Assembly: GCA_012295275.1 (NCBI GenBank)
Contig: CM022670.1
Location: 40,035,251-40,099,250 of the forward strand
Direction of reading: 5' to 3'
DNA length: 64,000 nt
Source of the DNA: Chrysomallon squamiferum
Taxonomy: Eukaryota; Mollusca; Gastropoda; Neomphalida; Peltospiridae
The notes below the pieces were generated by a model. The model saw nothing but the letters and a program-made list of their open reading frames with translations. It did not search any database and was not told where the DNA came from. A program made the position numbers and the translations under genes. Positions within the stretch are counted from its first letter, which is position 1. Each line of letters starts with the position of its first letter. Positions 41,107-56,119 of this stretch are shown piece by piece.

Positions 41107-42832
41107 TACTATCTGGATTTCAGAAAATGCTGCTATATTTTTTATCCACTTTTGTTTCATAAATGAGAATGACACAAATAAACAATTACATAATTACAAC
41201 GAAATAACTAATTAAATGTTTTCTATACAACTTTATTTTACAGAGTCACATATATTACTATACACAATTTTATTTTAACAGGTGGCTGGACTCCAACAAA
41301 GAAGACAGAAGAATTCAGAGAACTCTTTATGTAAAGGGTATGTGATATCCTGCATGACAGAATGACAGTATCTAACATGTTATACTTTCACTGGATTTTG
41401 TATTTGCACCAGCTGTTTAAAACTGTAACACTATAACACTGGCTTGTAACACTTGTGCTAACTTTTCCTAATTCTCTGGAAGGGCAATTCGGGTTTGTTA
41501 ACTGCTACTAAAGTTTGATTTCATATTAATCCATTTTAATCTTTCACATTTGCAAATTCTGTAATCATGACTCCATATATATCTTTAAAAAAAATTATAT
41601 ATATATATATTTTTTATAATTTCAAAATTTAATTTAATATGTGTCTGTAATTTTTATAACTGATTTATGTATATATTTTATTATTAACGGTTTAAAGATA
41701 ATAATTTTTATAACTGATTTATGTATATATTTTATTATTAACGGTTTAAAGATAATATTTAACAAATGCAAATTTTATCTAATAATTTTATAATATTATA
41801 TGTACTGAAATATTTTTATATCAGTGTATTTATGAAACAAAGGTACAAAATTAATATATTTTTGTATTTTTTTTGATATTTTGTCATTTGCATGTGGTTC
41901 ATTTTAAAGAATGCTTTTATAAAATGAAATATTTGAGAGCTTAAATTGAAGATAAGAAATTGCATGTCCAATTTTCACTTGCTTTATTTATTTTTGCTGA
42001 TAGCTTTTAAAAACCCACAAGCATGGCTACTGTTTGACACCTGTTATCACTCAATGCACGTTTTTAACTTAACAGACTGTGGTAGTGTTTGCACAGATAG
42101 TCAATAATTAATGCATGAATTTTTTGCCATCACATTGTATCTGGCTGTGAGAATAAATAAATAAATGTTATGTTGTCTTTATTTTAAGATTATCACAGTA
42201 GTTCTTGCCAACCATTTGATTTTTTTTATTAACTTCATTATTTATTTATTTATAATTAAAAACTATTATTAATGTTATTTATTTTATTATTATTACTACT
42301 ATTATTACTATTATTATTGTCATTATGATGATGATGATGTGATAATTATAATAATAATATTATTATTGTTATTATTATTATTTTATTAATACTACTACTA
42401 TTATTATTTTAACGAATATTGTTTACAAAATTTTAATGGTGTTTAAACATTAAACAAAATGATTTTCTTTGACTCGTTAATAGATATAAGTAACAAATAA
42501 TTAAGAAAAATATATTAAATTTGTTTTTCTGCTCTTTGTTATAACTATTATTAACTTTTTGGTGTTTTTTTTGTCATTAACACTTAAAATCTAACATTTG
42601 TCAGTTGACTGATTTTCACTTTGTTTATGAAACTGTTTTTCTGTGTTACTAGTTTATTTCATTTTGTGATGTAATCTTTGCTTTGTATCAGATTGTTATA
42701 TTTTATCTTTGCTTTATATTAGATTTATTATATGTTAGAAAGTTTTGAGTATTTTCATCTAAATATTTAAGTGTATATATATTTAAAACATAAGTATTTT
42801 CACTTTTTAAATTAAATAAAATGTTTGCTTAG

Positions 42833-42912
<80 letters not shown>

Positions 42913-45900
42913 TTATGTAGTTATTTATTAAGATAATGTAAGTTACAAATTTGACATGTAACAAATACTAATGTTTTAAAATTATATTTTAGGGTCAATT
43001 TAATATATATATTTTAAAGTTAGAAAAGAAGATATATAATAAAAATATTTATTTTATTTGTGAATATTATATTTATTCATGTATACTGACAAACTGACAA
43101 TAAAATGTCTTAGTAAAAACTCACCTTATTTGTTTTTATTGTTTTTAGAAAATACATTCAATTTATTATTTTAAAAATGTGTATAATAATAATAATAACA
43201 ACAACAAAATACACATACCATTTACTAAGCCAATAAATAAAAATTATGGATATAAGTTTTAACTGTATGGTTCTTATGAGTTCTTTTGTATACTTGACAC
43301 CAGTGTTGGTTAACAGCTGAGTATAAATATAAAATGATGTATAGAACTGTAGAACAGAAATATAAGAAAAAAAAAAAAAAAAAACGCTTATAAATTGATA
43401 TACAATTATTTTCCAATTATTTTTTATTTTATTTTTTTGTCTTTATATTCTATGAATAAATGGTTGTAAATTTTCAATTTATCTTTGTATCAAGAAAAAG
43501 AACTGAAATGGCAACTAGATGTTTGTCATATTCTAATACATAAAATAGATAAATTAAACAAAATATCTCAATATATCATATTCTTAAAAACCATTGTTAT
43601 GTTTTTCACCTTATGTCACAAGAAAGAAACAAATAACAAAACAAAAAAAACCCCCAGAAAATTCAGAGAAGCTCAAATTATTACATAGTTATGTTTGCTT
43701 TTAAATTCTCTTTCAATAAGTATTTTTTGGTGGATTTAAATAAAACATTTCTTATGATACTAAATCTTAGCAAAACCAGATATTTTATTTATTTAAAAAT
43801 GATTTGCATATAAATGTAGTAACATAATTTAATTTGATTAAATCCTCTTTAATTGAAAATTATATCTCAGTTATTTATATTTGAATTATTTTACTTTACT
43901 ATCTATTTACTGGATATAAATTAATTTAAAATATACTGATTAACAATTATTTAAGTCAAATTATTTAACAATTTTTTAGTTGTGCAATTAATTTAATTTG
44001 ATCAGTATTTAATTTATTTAACTGATAATATTAACTTGTTTTTGCTTCATTCAAAATAAGCATCATTTTGTATTTAAGTCTTAATTGTTTTATTTTTTAA
44101 AATTATTTTTCTGTCTCAATTTTAGAACCAGCTCCAACAAGAATCCAAGAAGGTGAGACTTTAACAGATCAATATTTTATTTTAATTTTTTCATCACCAG
44201 TTAGGATATTAATTCATTTGGATGGTTGGCACATTTTACAAAACATTAGAATTATAAATATTACAATTTTAGCCATTTAAACTTGAACAGTGAAGTGTTT
44301 CCATAGATTTTCTTAAAGATATTAAAACAGTATCTTTTTCATGAATTATATAGAATATATATCTAGAAAGTCAATACATTTATAGATTTCCAAGCTGTAC
44401 AGATGCAAATATGATACAAAATCTTAGCAAAACCAGATATTTTATTTATTCAAAAATGGTTTGCATATAAGATTGAACATTTTTAACACTAATATTTCTT
44501 TGTTTTTATGTCTTAAAACATTTGCAGTAACATAATTTAATACATTTAATGTGATTAAATCCCAACTAATTGAAAACTATATCTCAGTTATCAGTTTAAT
44601 ATTTAATTTGTATCTGTGACTTAATTTTGTGACTTCTTATTTGTATTTGAATTATTTCATTTTTACTCTTTATTTACTGGATGAAAATTAATTTAAGATA
44701 TACTGATTAACAATTATTTAAGTCAAATTATTTAAAAATTATTTAAATTGTGCAGTTAATTTAACATCTGATCATTATTTAATTTATTTAACTGATAATA
44801 TTTACTTGTTTTTGCTTCATACAAAATAAGTATCATTTTGTATTTAAGTCTTATTTGTTTTATTTTTTAAAATTATTTTTCTGTCTCAGTTTTAGAACCA
44901 GCTCCAACAAGAATCCAAGAAGGTGAGACTTTAACAGATCAATATTTTATTTAAATTTTTTCATCTTTAGTTAGGAAATTAATTCATTTTGGAGTGTTGA
45001 CACATTTTACAAACCTTTTGAAATAGAAATGATTGTAATAGTTTAGCCATTTAAACTTGAACAGTAAAACCTTTTCATAGATTTTCTTAAAGACACTAAA
45101 ACAGTTTCTTATTCATGAATTATATAGGATATATTTAGGTTTCCAAGCTTTATATATATGCCAGCTAATGCATCTATTTTTACAATATAAATTAACATTT
45201 GATAACTATTTTTAAAGCTTGTTAGCAAAAAAATTTCAGCCATTTACATATTCTAAGAATAAAATATAATTAGCCAAGAGAATGTAATACACAGTGATGC
45301 CAGTTCAAATCTTGGATATGTCAATTCTGTTACCTGTATTAATGTAATAAAACATGACTGTAACAATACTAAAACCTGCTTTTTAGATATTTTGTGAGAC
45401 ATTTCTATATATTTTATTTTTATTGTTGCTACTTTACTTTTTTATTATTTATTCATTATTAAACCAGCAATAGATTCAGAATAATAGTGTGCTTAATCAT
45501 TATTTTTATCTTTTCTTCTTTCTTTTAAAAAAAAAATAAAAAAATTAGTTTTTGATATTTATTTTTATTTTTTTATTTCTTAATTTATTTTAGTTATTTG
45601 CATTTAAATCCTAATAAATAGCAGCCCAAATACAAATAGACTGCTGACTTAGTTTTACTTATTTTTTTTAACCATAGTTCCTGATGTTGTATATTTTAGC
45701 CGAAAAGCCCCAAACACCTGAGCATGTTCGTAACATTTCGCCTGCTAGCGCTTTAGCGGCCGCTGCCATTACTGCAGCTGAGGCAGAAGTTGAGGCAGAG
45801 GATGCTGCTGCTGATGATGCTGCCTCAGGTGCTAAAGATTTAGAGTAAAACCATAACGAAGTTAATAAATTTATGATGTTTTTTTACAAAAAAATTGAGA

Positions 45901-48089
45901 TTTTTAAAAATATAAATATATATATATATGTGTGTGTGTGTGATTTGGATTCAGGCTCAGACACAAAGACTTGATTCCTTAACGCCATTCATACTGCATG
46001 TGCTTGAGTCAAGATTTGTGTTTGAGCCTTGAGTGCTAGGTAAACTCTGTGAATAATAATAGTTTTACATATTTTTGAATTTGGATTACAAAAACCTATA
46101 CAGTTAAAAATGGCAGCGACAAGCTAGTTTTAAATATTTATATAACTGAACATGCTCGGGTTGAATGTAAGTTGGAAGAGGATCATGGTAAAGTGTCTTG
46201 CTTGCTCTAAGCGAGGACACACTACTTGTATATTTGTGTGGTATGTGTTTTCTTCTTCTTCTTCACTTATTTAGTTATCATAAACTAACAGCTTTATTAT
46301 TCCACATGCTTTTTTATATATGAATATTAGAAATATATATTGCTGTTTGCTGTTATTTAGTTTTTAGTTATTTAATAGGTTTTTGCAATAATGCTTTTTT
46401 TTGTTTATGTATTTTTAAACACACAGACACACACACACACACATTCATCCATCCATCCACTATTCATTCATCCATCTGTTCATCCAGCCATCCATCTATC
46501 CATTGATGCCTACATGCATTGGTTACTTATTGGCATGTTAGGACATCTAAATGAATCCTTTATGCCAAATACAAATAACATGTGAATATGCACAGAACTG
46601 TACAAATGAACTTGCATAAACCTGGTATATGCATGTTTGCACCAGATAACATAGTTTGTTGTGCATGATTTTAAAAAGTTTAACAAAGCATATTTTTAAT
46701 AACGTTTTGTAGTAATTATTGTAATCTTTGTGAATTAGAGAAAAAATCAATGCCAAACCTTAATTCAAGCATTTTAATTCAATAATTATAAATTCAAGAT
46801 TAAATATAAATATTGACAATTGTGATTCAATAGTTAATTGTTTTTTGTTAACATATACATTTCAGAAATGAATATCCCACAGATAAATAAGTAAATAAAT
46901 AAATAAATAAGACTAACAAATAATGTTTTGGTTATTCTGAATCATATTTGTATAAGTTTATTAAATGTTCATAAGCATAAAATAAATTTAAAATCTGCTT
47001 TAAATCTTGAGATTTCATTTTAATTTTGTTTATTATTTATTTTTCATATTTTCTAAACATTATGCCCATGGATGGCATGCATGTATGTTGCATGATGCAA
47101 AATGTATTCATATTGAAATCTTGAGTGAAAACATACAGAGACACATACAGACACAGATACACAGACAATACAAACTGTTATAATTTTATTTTATTTTTTA
47201 AAATCTTTAAAATCTGTCAATAAATGAAATATTTTAACTTTTTAACTTGTTTGGATTAAAATCATTTTTAAATATGAATTATATTTAAACAACTGTGTGA
47301 TCCAACTTTATGAAATAACAATACATCCATGCATAGATAATAAATTAATAATTTACAGAATTCATAAATATGATAAATAATTATATTGAAATATTCATCT
47401 GGTTTCAATTATACAAATTTACAGAATTCATAAATATAATAAATAATTATATTGAAATATTTATCTGATTTCAATTATTAATAATTTACAGAATTCATAA
47501 ATATGATAAATAATTATATTGAAATATTTATCTGATTTCAATTATTAATTTTTTATTTTTTATTCTTTTTTTATTGCTTTGTTATTTCTTTAGAGTATTA
47601 ATATATTGTATTTTTAATTTTATTTTTTTCCTAAATTTGTTTTTAAAGTTAAAAAAGCTGTGCCAGTGAAGGAATCAGTAAAAGGTAAATTAAATTTACA
47701 TTAATTTAAATAATTTTGTCAGACATACATATATCTAATAATTTTTTTTAAAGTATTTAAACAGCATTTTAAAACATTTTGGATTACTTTCTGAATTTAC
47801 TTATGATTGTTACTTTTCTCTATGATTTTTTTATATCTTCAAGGGTAAAGGATAAATTTTAGATGTTTAGAAATTATTCAAAGTCATTAAGATTATCTTC
47901 TAGAATTGTTATTACCATCTTTATAAACAATATGAATGAAATATTTAAATGGTATTTAGAAAAGTTATTTAACTCATGCATATAATTAATTTTTCATATT
48001 TCAAGAGTAAAATTCTCATCTTTATACTTGACATTCAAAACTCTTTGAAATAAAATGCTATTTGAAATATCTTCGGAAATAATATAACA

Positions 48090-48150
<61 letters not shown>

Positions 48151-49924
48151 GTTATTGTTATTGTTATTGTTATTGTTATTATTATCATTATTATTATTGT
48201 TATTGTTATTGTTATTATTATTCTTTTGTTATTATCATTATAATTATTATTATTATAATTATTATAATTATTATTATTATTATTATTACCATTTTATGTG
48301 GAATAAACTAAAACTATAATTCAAAAGAAACTGATTTTAAATGTGAAGTGTATGCATTTATGAATTTTTAATTTTTATTATTATTATTTTATTAATTATA
48401 GATAGGAAACAAACTGTCAGTTAACAATTTTGAATGTATCAGTTATAATGTGTACTCTACAGTGTAATGTATCAGTTATAATGTGTACTCTACAGTGTAA
48501 TGTATCAATGTGTACTCTACAGTGTAATGTATCAGTTATAATGTGTACTCTACAGTGTAATGTATCAATGTGTACTCTACAGTGTAATGTATCAGTTATA
48601 ATGTGTACTCTACAGTGTAATGTATCAGTTATAATGTGTACTCTACAGTGTAATGTATCAGTTATAATGTATACTCTACAGTGTAATGTATCAGTTATAA
48701 TGTGTACTCTACAGTGTAATGTATCAGTTATAATGTGTACTCTACAGTGTAATGTATCAATGTGTACTCTACAGTGTAATGTATCAGTTATAATGTATAC
48801 TCTACAGTGTAATGTATCAGTTATAATGTATACTCTACAGTGTAATGTATCAGATATAATGTGTACTCTACAGTGTAATGTATCAATGTGTACTCTACAG
48901 TGTAATGTATCAATGTGTACTCTACAGTGTAATGTATCAGTTATAATGTATACTCTACAGTGTAATGTATCAATGTGTACTCTACAGTGTAATGTATCAG
49001 TTATAATGTATACTCTACAGTGTAATGTATCAGTTATAATGTGTACTCTTCAGTGTAATGTATCAGTTATAATGTGTACTCTACAGTGTAATGTATCAAT
49101 GTGTACTCTACAGTGTAATGTATCAATGTGTACTCTACAGTGTAATGTATTAATGTGTACTCTACAGTGTAATGTATCAGTTATAATGTATACTCTACAG
49201 TGTAATGTATCGATGTGTACTCTACAGTGTATCAATGTGTACTCTACAGTGTAATGTATCAGTTATAATGTATACTCTACAGTGTAATGTATCAGTTATA
49301 ATGTGTACTCTACAGTGTAATGTATCAATGTGTACTCTACAGCTGGTGACTGGAAGGTTTGGGTGACAACTGGCAAACGAAACAGAGCAGGGACACAAAA
49401 CGAGGTTGTTCTGTTTGTGTATGGGGACTTTGGCCATGCAGGACCCATTGTCCTGGGGGGTGGGGATGAAGGCTACTTCAAGGCTGGAGACACTGATGAG
49501 TTCAAGGTAAATTTCTTGTTTGGTGTTTCATGTGCATATTTCTGTTATCTCAGAGTTACAGACGTTTCTGTAAGTTTATTGTTGAAGTAACTGAAGACAA
49601 GGTAAGTGTTAAATTATAATAAAATAAATGACATTTTTAAAGTATTTTCAAAAATAAGTAGTATTTTGCTTCATGTTACTGCTGTTAAAATGACGATTGT
49701 TACCGAGATATTATTTTTTCACCTGTAAATGTTAAATGAAAATGACTTTTATTGAATTAAAGTGTTACCTGATAGATATTTTCCATTGTTTTTTCTTAAA
49801 CTGTGTACTTCCTTTTTATAGCATACAAATGCACACACACAAAAAGAATAAATTAAAAAAAAAAAAATTAAATTTAAAAAAAAATAAAATAATAATAATG
49901 ATTTTAAAAGATTTTTTATTCAGA

Positions 49925-49970
<46 letters not shown>

Positions 49971-52691
49971 TTTTAAAAATGTTTATTTTATCTTATATAT
50001 ATTTGAATATATGTAGGTTAACTTGGGAACTAAGATGGGTGACTTGTACAAAATCAGAATTGGCAGGTATGAAGCAATTCCTGACAGTGGCTGGTTCCTG
50101 GAAAAGGTTAGCAATTAATCAGATTAGAAAAAAAAAATCTTTAACATTTATAATCAGCTTATCAAAGTATTCACCATAAGCAAAAATATACATATATATA
50201 ACGTTTTATTAAAAATAATTAACGATATACGTTTTAATTAATTCCAGATTCTAGCTGTTTAATGATTAACATTTTTTTTTTTTTTTTTTTTTACATATGA
50301 AAATAAATCAAAGCTGAAACTACATTTGTAAGTTAAATATTTAAATTTTTGAAACACTTTCCAGGTGAGAATGGCTGATTTGAACTCAGGTGAGGAACTG
50401 AATTTCAAGGTAAACCGATGGTTGTCGAGGTCTGAGGATGACAGGGACGTGTGGAGGGAACTTCCAGTGGTGCGCAGGGGACACAAACCCCTCCCAGGTA
50501 AGATTGCAGTAAATACATTTACAGAAGATGAGAGAAATTTTCATTAAGCTGGAACATCGTTGTTGTTGTGATGGATTTCATTTTCAAGATGATATGATTT
50601 TTGTATGATTAAAAAAAATAATAATAATAAATAGATGGGTATCTTCCTACTTATAATTATGATATCCTTGAAACAAATAAACAATGAAGAAATAAAATGT
50701 GTAAAATTGGTTAAAGTGTATAAAATAAAGTACAATGATTATATAAATTTATATTAAAATATCAAAAACTATATGAAATGGAATGAAATATATAAAAATG
50801 TATCAAAAATATAATTAATATGTGAAATAAACATAACTATGAAGTAAATATATAAAATTATATATATTTATAAAAGTATTTAAAATAAGAATGAAAATAA
50901 AAAATATCCATATAAAAGTATTTAAAATAAGAGTAAATATAAAAAATATGTATAAAAGTATTTAAAATATTTAAAATAAGAAATGTAAAAATAATAAAAA
51001 AAATATATATAAAAAAGAATTTTTAAAAAATTGTAAATATAAAAGCATGTATTGTTTCAGTGCTAGTGTACCAGATAGAGGTCCAGACAGGAAGCCAGAC
51101 GGGGGCAGACACGGAGTCGTCTGTGTACATCACTGTGTATGGAGAGCAAGGAGACAGTGGCAGACGGAGACTGTTTTACTCAAAGTCTAACAAAGAGCCG
51201 TTCAGACGCGGAAAGGTGAAAATTCATCATTCTCCTCACCTGTCTTAGTGATCATTTAAAACAAAATAAAAATAATTTATTAATAATAATAAAAATATAA
51301 AATAAAAATAAAAGAATAAAAATTAACAGATATGAGGCTGGATAGTTGCTATTATGAAAAAAAAAGAAAGAAAACTGAAGTGAATTAAACATTATTATCA
51401 ATTTCTGATCTGTCAGTTAGTTACTAGTTTATTTATATGATTTGATATACAAATATTCAGATCAGTGGTGAAGGTTTTTTCTACTAAAGTCGATATTATC
51501 AATTTCTGATCTGTTAGTTAGTCACTAGTTTATTTATTTGATTTCAATATACAAATATTCAGATCTGTGGTGAAGGTTTTCCATACTGAAGTGTTTGCTG
51601 AGTGGAAATCTTGTTTAAAATTGGAGATGTTTTATTAGATAACAGAAACATTCAAACTATCCAAAGCCACATATACATCATTTAAATGAAAATATAACAC
51701 ATGTAGCATGTCACACATGTACCTGTTTGTACAAGCACACAACTAACACAGTTGTGTGTAGTTAAATTTACTATTGTCGGGTGTGTTTGACATGTTGTGG
51801 ACATTTCAGACCGATCTGTTTGAACTGGAGGCAGTTAGTCTGGGAGACTTAAAAAAGATCTACATCGGACATGACAGCATTAGGCCTGGCACTGGTTGGT
51901 TTCTCAACAACATCATCATCAAAGAGAGCGCAGACAAAGACAGCAAGAAATACTACTTTCCATGCGACAGGTTAGAGTTGTTTTCTGTGTTGAAAATAAA
52001 TGTCTGGGTAACAGAAAATATGTTATCAGTTTAAATACTACTTTCGTGTCACAAGTTAGAACTTTGTGATATATGTTTCTCTTAAATAGCATAACTTTTT
52101 CAGCAATAGTTTTATGTTAAAAGTAGATTAGAAAAAAGCAAACTGTTTTAAAAAAATTTAAAACCTTTTTTTTTTTATATTATATATTTTTTGTCTTCAG
52201 ATTATGCTGTGTTGTTTGTGTGTGTGTATTTGTGTGTCTTTTGATTAAAGGTTATATTTTTTGTATATGTAAAATACATTGCTGGTGATAATATTATTTT
52301 AAGTTATTAAGAAAATGTAATATCCAGTACTAATTATTTTATTTTTTTATTTTTCTGTTTCAGGTGGTTAGACTCAGGGGAAGATGATAAGAAAATTGAA
52401 CGAGAACTCTACCCACAGGACCCACCCTCTGCCTCAAGTATGTTTGTTATACACAGTCCTGAAATACTTGAATTTACTACTAGTCCTGTTTTTGTTTCTT
52501 TTTCAGTTCTTTTTCATTGTTTATTTCATTTTAAAAATTTGGATTGTCCTTTCTCTCTTTGGACATTTTTTTTTTTTTTTTTTTTTTTTTTCTGTGAATA
52601 TTTAAAATATTCACAAAATGAAATCCTTGTTCCATTTTCACTATATTCAAAATTGCTCACAGATTTCAATGGATAAGTTTAATTGTCACTA

Positions 52692-52723
<32 letters not shown>

Positions 52724-55700
52724 AAGAGAAGTGAACTGTGACTGTGTTGTGTTTAGAGGGGGAGTACAAGCTGTGGGTGAAGACGACCTCTGACTCTAAG
52801 AAAGCTGGAGGTGGAGTTTATTCCATTTATTATTATTGAGCTTCTATCAACAGCGATTACATCATCCTGTCAGCACCGTCATCGAGGACATCTCTGTTTG
52901 AACCTGGCAACGTCGACCAGTTTGAAGTGAGTGGTTTTCATTCAGTACTTTATTTTTATAAAGCTGTTTAATATTATTAAATAATTTAAAAAAAAATGGT
53001 GTCTGATTGAAAATTGCAGAAATGAAGAAAAAATTGTTAATGTAGTAGTTGTTTAAATCATTTTCTTGTCTGTGTATTTTGTTTTGTCGTCACATTGTTG
53101 TCAGATTTAAATGTAATTAATGAGTTGATGAATATATATTTTGTAATAATAAATAATAATAATAATAAAATATATATTTTATAATACTAAATATTAATAT
53201 TAACAGAAAATATATTTTGAACATGATTATTTTGTTATTATAAATGCAAAATGAAAATAGAAAATAGTTAAATAAATAAAGACACAGCCACACACACACA
53301 CACACACACCCATGCTCGCACATGCACACACACACACAAATCAGATACGACTAAATATAAATGCTGTATATGAAATATTATATATTTGTTCTTGTTTATG
53401 TTAAAAGGTGTTGTTTTTTATAACATTTTACTAATTTAAAGATGTGTGGAGTGTTCTTCTGTTTCACATTCCTGTATTTTATTTCTGTCCAGGTGTCTGT
53501 AGGGGAAATAGGAGACTTGTACAAAATTCGAATGTCCAGGGCAGATGACGAGGCCTGGGAAGGGTGGCATTTGCTGGAGGTGAGTTTTAAAAATACCATT
53601 TTAACTAATAACTGTCTCAGTATACAGTGAGACTTGATACAATTTTAACTAATAACTGTCTCAGATTAATAACTGTCTCAGTGTACAGTGAGACTTGATA
53701 TCATTTTAAAATAACTGTCTTAGTTTACAAAGACTTGATACCATTTTAATTAATAACTGTCTAAGTATACAGTGAGACTTGATATCATTTTAATTAATAA
53801 CTGTCTAAGTATACAGTGAGACTTGATACCATTTTAATTAATAACTGTCTCAGTATACAGTGAGACTTGATACCATTTTAATTAATAACTGTCTCAGATT
53901 AATAACTGTCTTAGTATACAGTGAGACTTGATACCATTTTAATTAATAACTGTCTCAGTATACAGTGAGACTTGATACCATTTTAATTAATAACTGTCTC
54001 AGTATGCAGTGAGACTTGATACCATTTTAATTAATAACTGTCTCAGTATACAATGAGACTTGATATCATTTTAATTAATAACTGTCTCAGTATACAATGA
54101 GACTTGAAGAAATTCAGAAGCAAATGGCGATTCTTGATGTTATGGAAAATGTACATAGCAGCAATGTCAAATATTATTTTTAGACCAGATCTTCATCTTT
54201 TAATTTTTGCCATTTTATCTGTTCAGATATAAGAGGTAAACAGTTTATTTAGGATAGCAGTGGTTATTATTTTGTTAATTTCTTTATTAAATAGTCCTTG
54301 TATGCAGTTTTATTTAAATTGTATATACAGTAAGTTAATTAGTGTCTTGAGAAGCTACCATCATTCATAATTGTTTTAAATAATTCAGCTATTAATATGT
54401 TGTTGGATATCGAATTGTGATGTAACAATTTCACTACTTTATGTGTATCTAGTTATGGTTGTTACTTTTATACAGGTCAAACTGCTGGACAAAGGCACTG
54501 GTCAAGAGTACACTTTCCTCTTTGACCGCTGGATGGCTCGAGGAGTTGATGATTCTGACCTGTCCAGGGAGATGGCAGTGGTCAAGCATGGACGAGTCGC
54601 TCAGCCGTGTATGAAATCTCTGTCAAATAACAAAACTACAAGAAACAATCTTTCTTTGTCTCTATTCCTTCTCTTATTTTATTTCAGAATGTTTCTAAAA
54701 AATTTTGGTTAAATATTGTGATTTTAAATTTTTAGAAAAATATAATGTGTCATTTTATACCATATAAAATGGAAAATAATTATATTTTTACAAAAAGATA
54801 TGGAGATTTGGAACATTGCTTTGAATATAAATATGTTTTAAAATCCAAGATATTTCTTAATAATTTTATTAATTTTTGTAATATTCTTAAATGCTAAACA
54901 TTTAACAGTTTTTCAAATTGTAATGATAATAAAAATTACTGTTTTGTGTTCGGACTGAATTTTTTTTTTTGTTATACCTGTTCTAAATGACTATCTCATA
55001 TCTGTGAAAAATTCATTTACATTTGGGACACCATCATGTTTCTTTTTCAAATGACCATCATTATAAAAATCACAGAATTAACCTGCTAATACTTTAAAAA
55101 GACATTAAATAAAAGTGTTATCATTACCTAGTCTGACAGAGTGAAGTTTGACTGTCTCTTCATGTTGTTTTACAATTAATCTTCCAGTGATTCACTATCA
55201 GGTAACCGTGGTTACAGGAGATCACTGGGCTGGAGGAACTGATGCCAGAGTGTTCATTAAGCTGAATGGAAAGAAAGGAGACACAGGGAAGAGAGTTCTG
55301 TACGAGTCGAAGTCTGGTGATGAAAAGTTCAGAAGGGCCAGGTAAACAGATTCTGTGTTTGAAATGCTACAAAAACCTGTCTGTCATTTTAAATACACCG
55401 TTAGCAGTAGTAAAATAAGTCTGAATTCTTTGTCATCTTTTTTAACTTTGTGTATATGAGTAACTCAATATGTAGGGGTGTGTGTGTGTGTGTCTGTGTG
55501 TGTGCATGTGTATGTTTGTAATTTTATGTGACATTTGTATATGTCTTTCATGTGCACATGTGTGTTATATATATATTTATATGTGACATTTGTATATATA
55601 TATAAACAAGTTAAACAATTTAAACAATTTATTTTTTCATTTTTTTTCAGACTGATGTGTTTGAGATTGAAGCTGTGAGCATAGAAGACATTGTGGACCT

Positions 55701-56082
55701 TGACATTGGTCATGACGGGAAAGGTCATGGCGCTGGCTGGTTTCTGGAGAAGGTCATGGTCAAGGATAAAGGTGATGTTCAGCATGTTTTCCCTTGTGGA
55801 CGCTGGCTGGACGATGGAGAAGGTGATGGGAAGACGGAGCGCACTCTCAGATGTCTCGGTAATTTTGTAAAAATTTTGTAAATAGTATTTTTATTTACAC
55901 TGTGTTATACTGGTATATTATACATGTGTTTTGTATCAGATCTTTGTAATGTGTCAATGCTTTATTTATATGGTGTTTTGTATAACAGTTTTTGTTTTAT
56001 TTCCAAATTTATTAAATAATTTAATTGGCAATCCTTTTGCATATATTAATGAACACTTAGCTGATTCTAACAAAATATGCTG

Positions 56083-56119
<37 letters not shown>

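Noticed and set aside
45275-45330. tRNA-like A and B boxes (TAGCCAAGAGA and GTTCAAATC)
   Set aside because: The boxes are too close together and no cloverleaf can be drawn; likely chance in AT-rich DNA.
48430-49254. A 274-codon open frame rich in Cys and repeated NVS motifs
   Set aside because: It is the translation of a minisatellite with unit lengths divisible by three. The opposite strand is open in part too, and it ends at a PLAT splice acceptor. Not a stand-alone gene.
48433-49342. CRISPR-like array
   Set aside because: Units are contiguous variants of one sequence with no unique spacers, in a eukaryotic intron.
52811-52853. A 43-nt mini-intron that would remove the TGA from exon 31
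   Set aside because: GT and AG are present, but removing 43 bases puts the following PLAT sequence out of frame, and such a length is too short for animal splicing.
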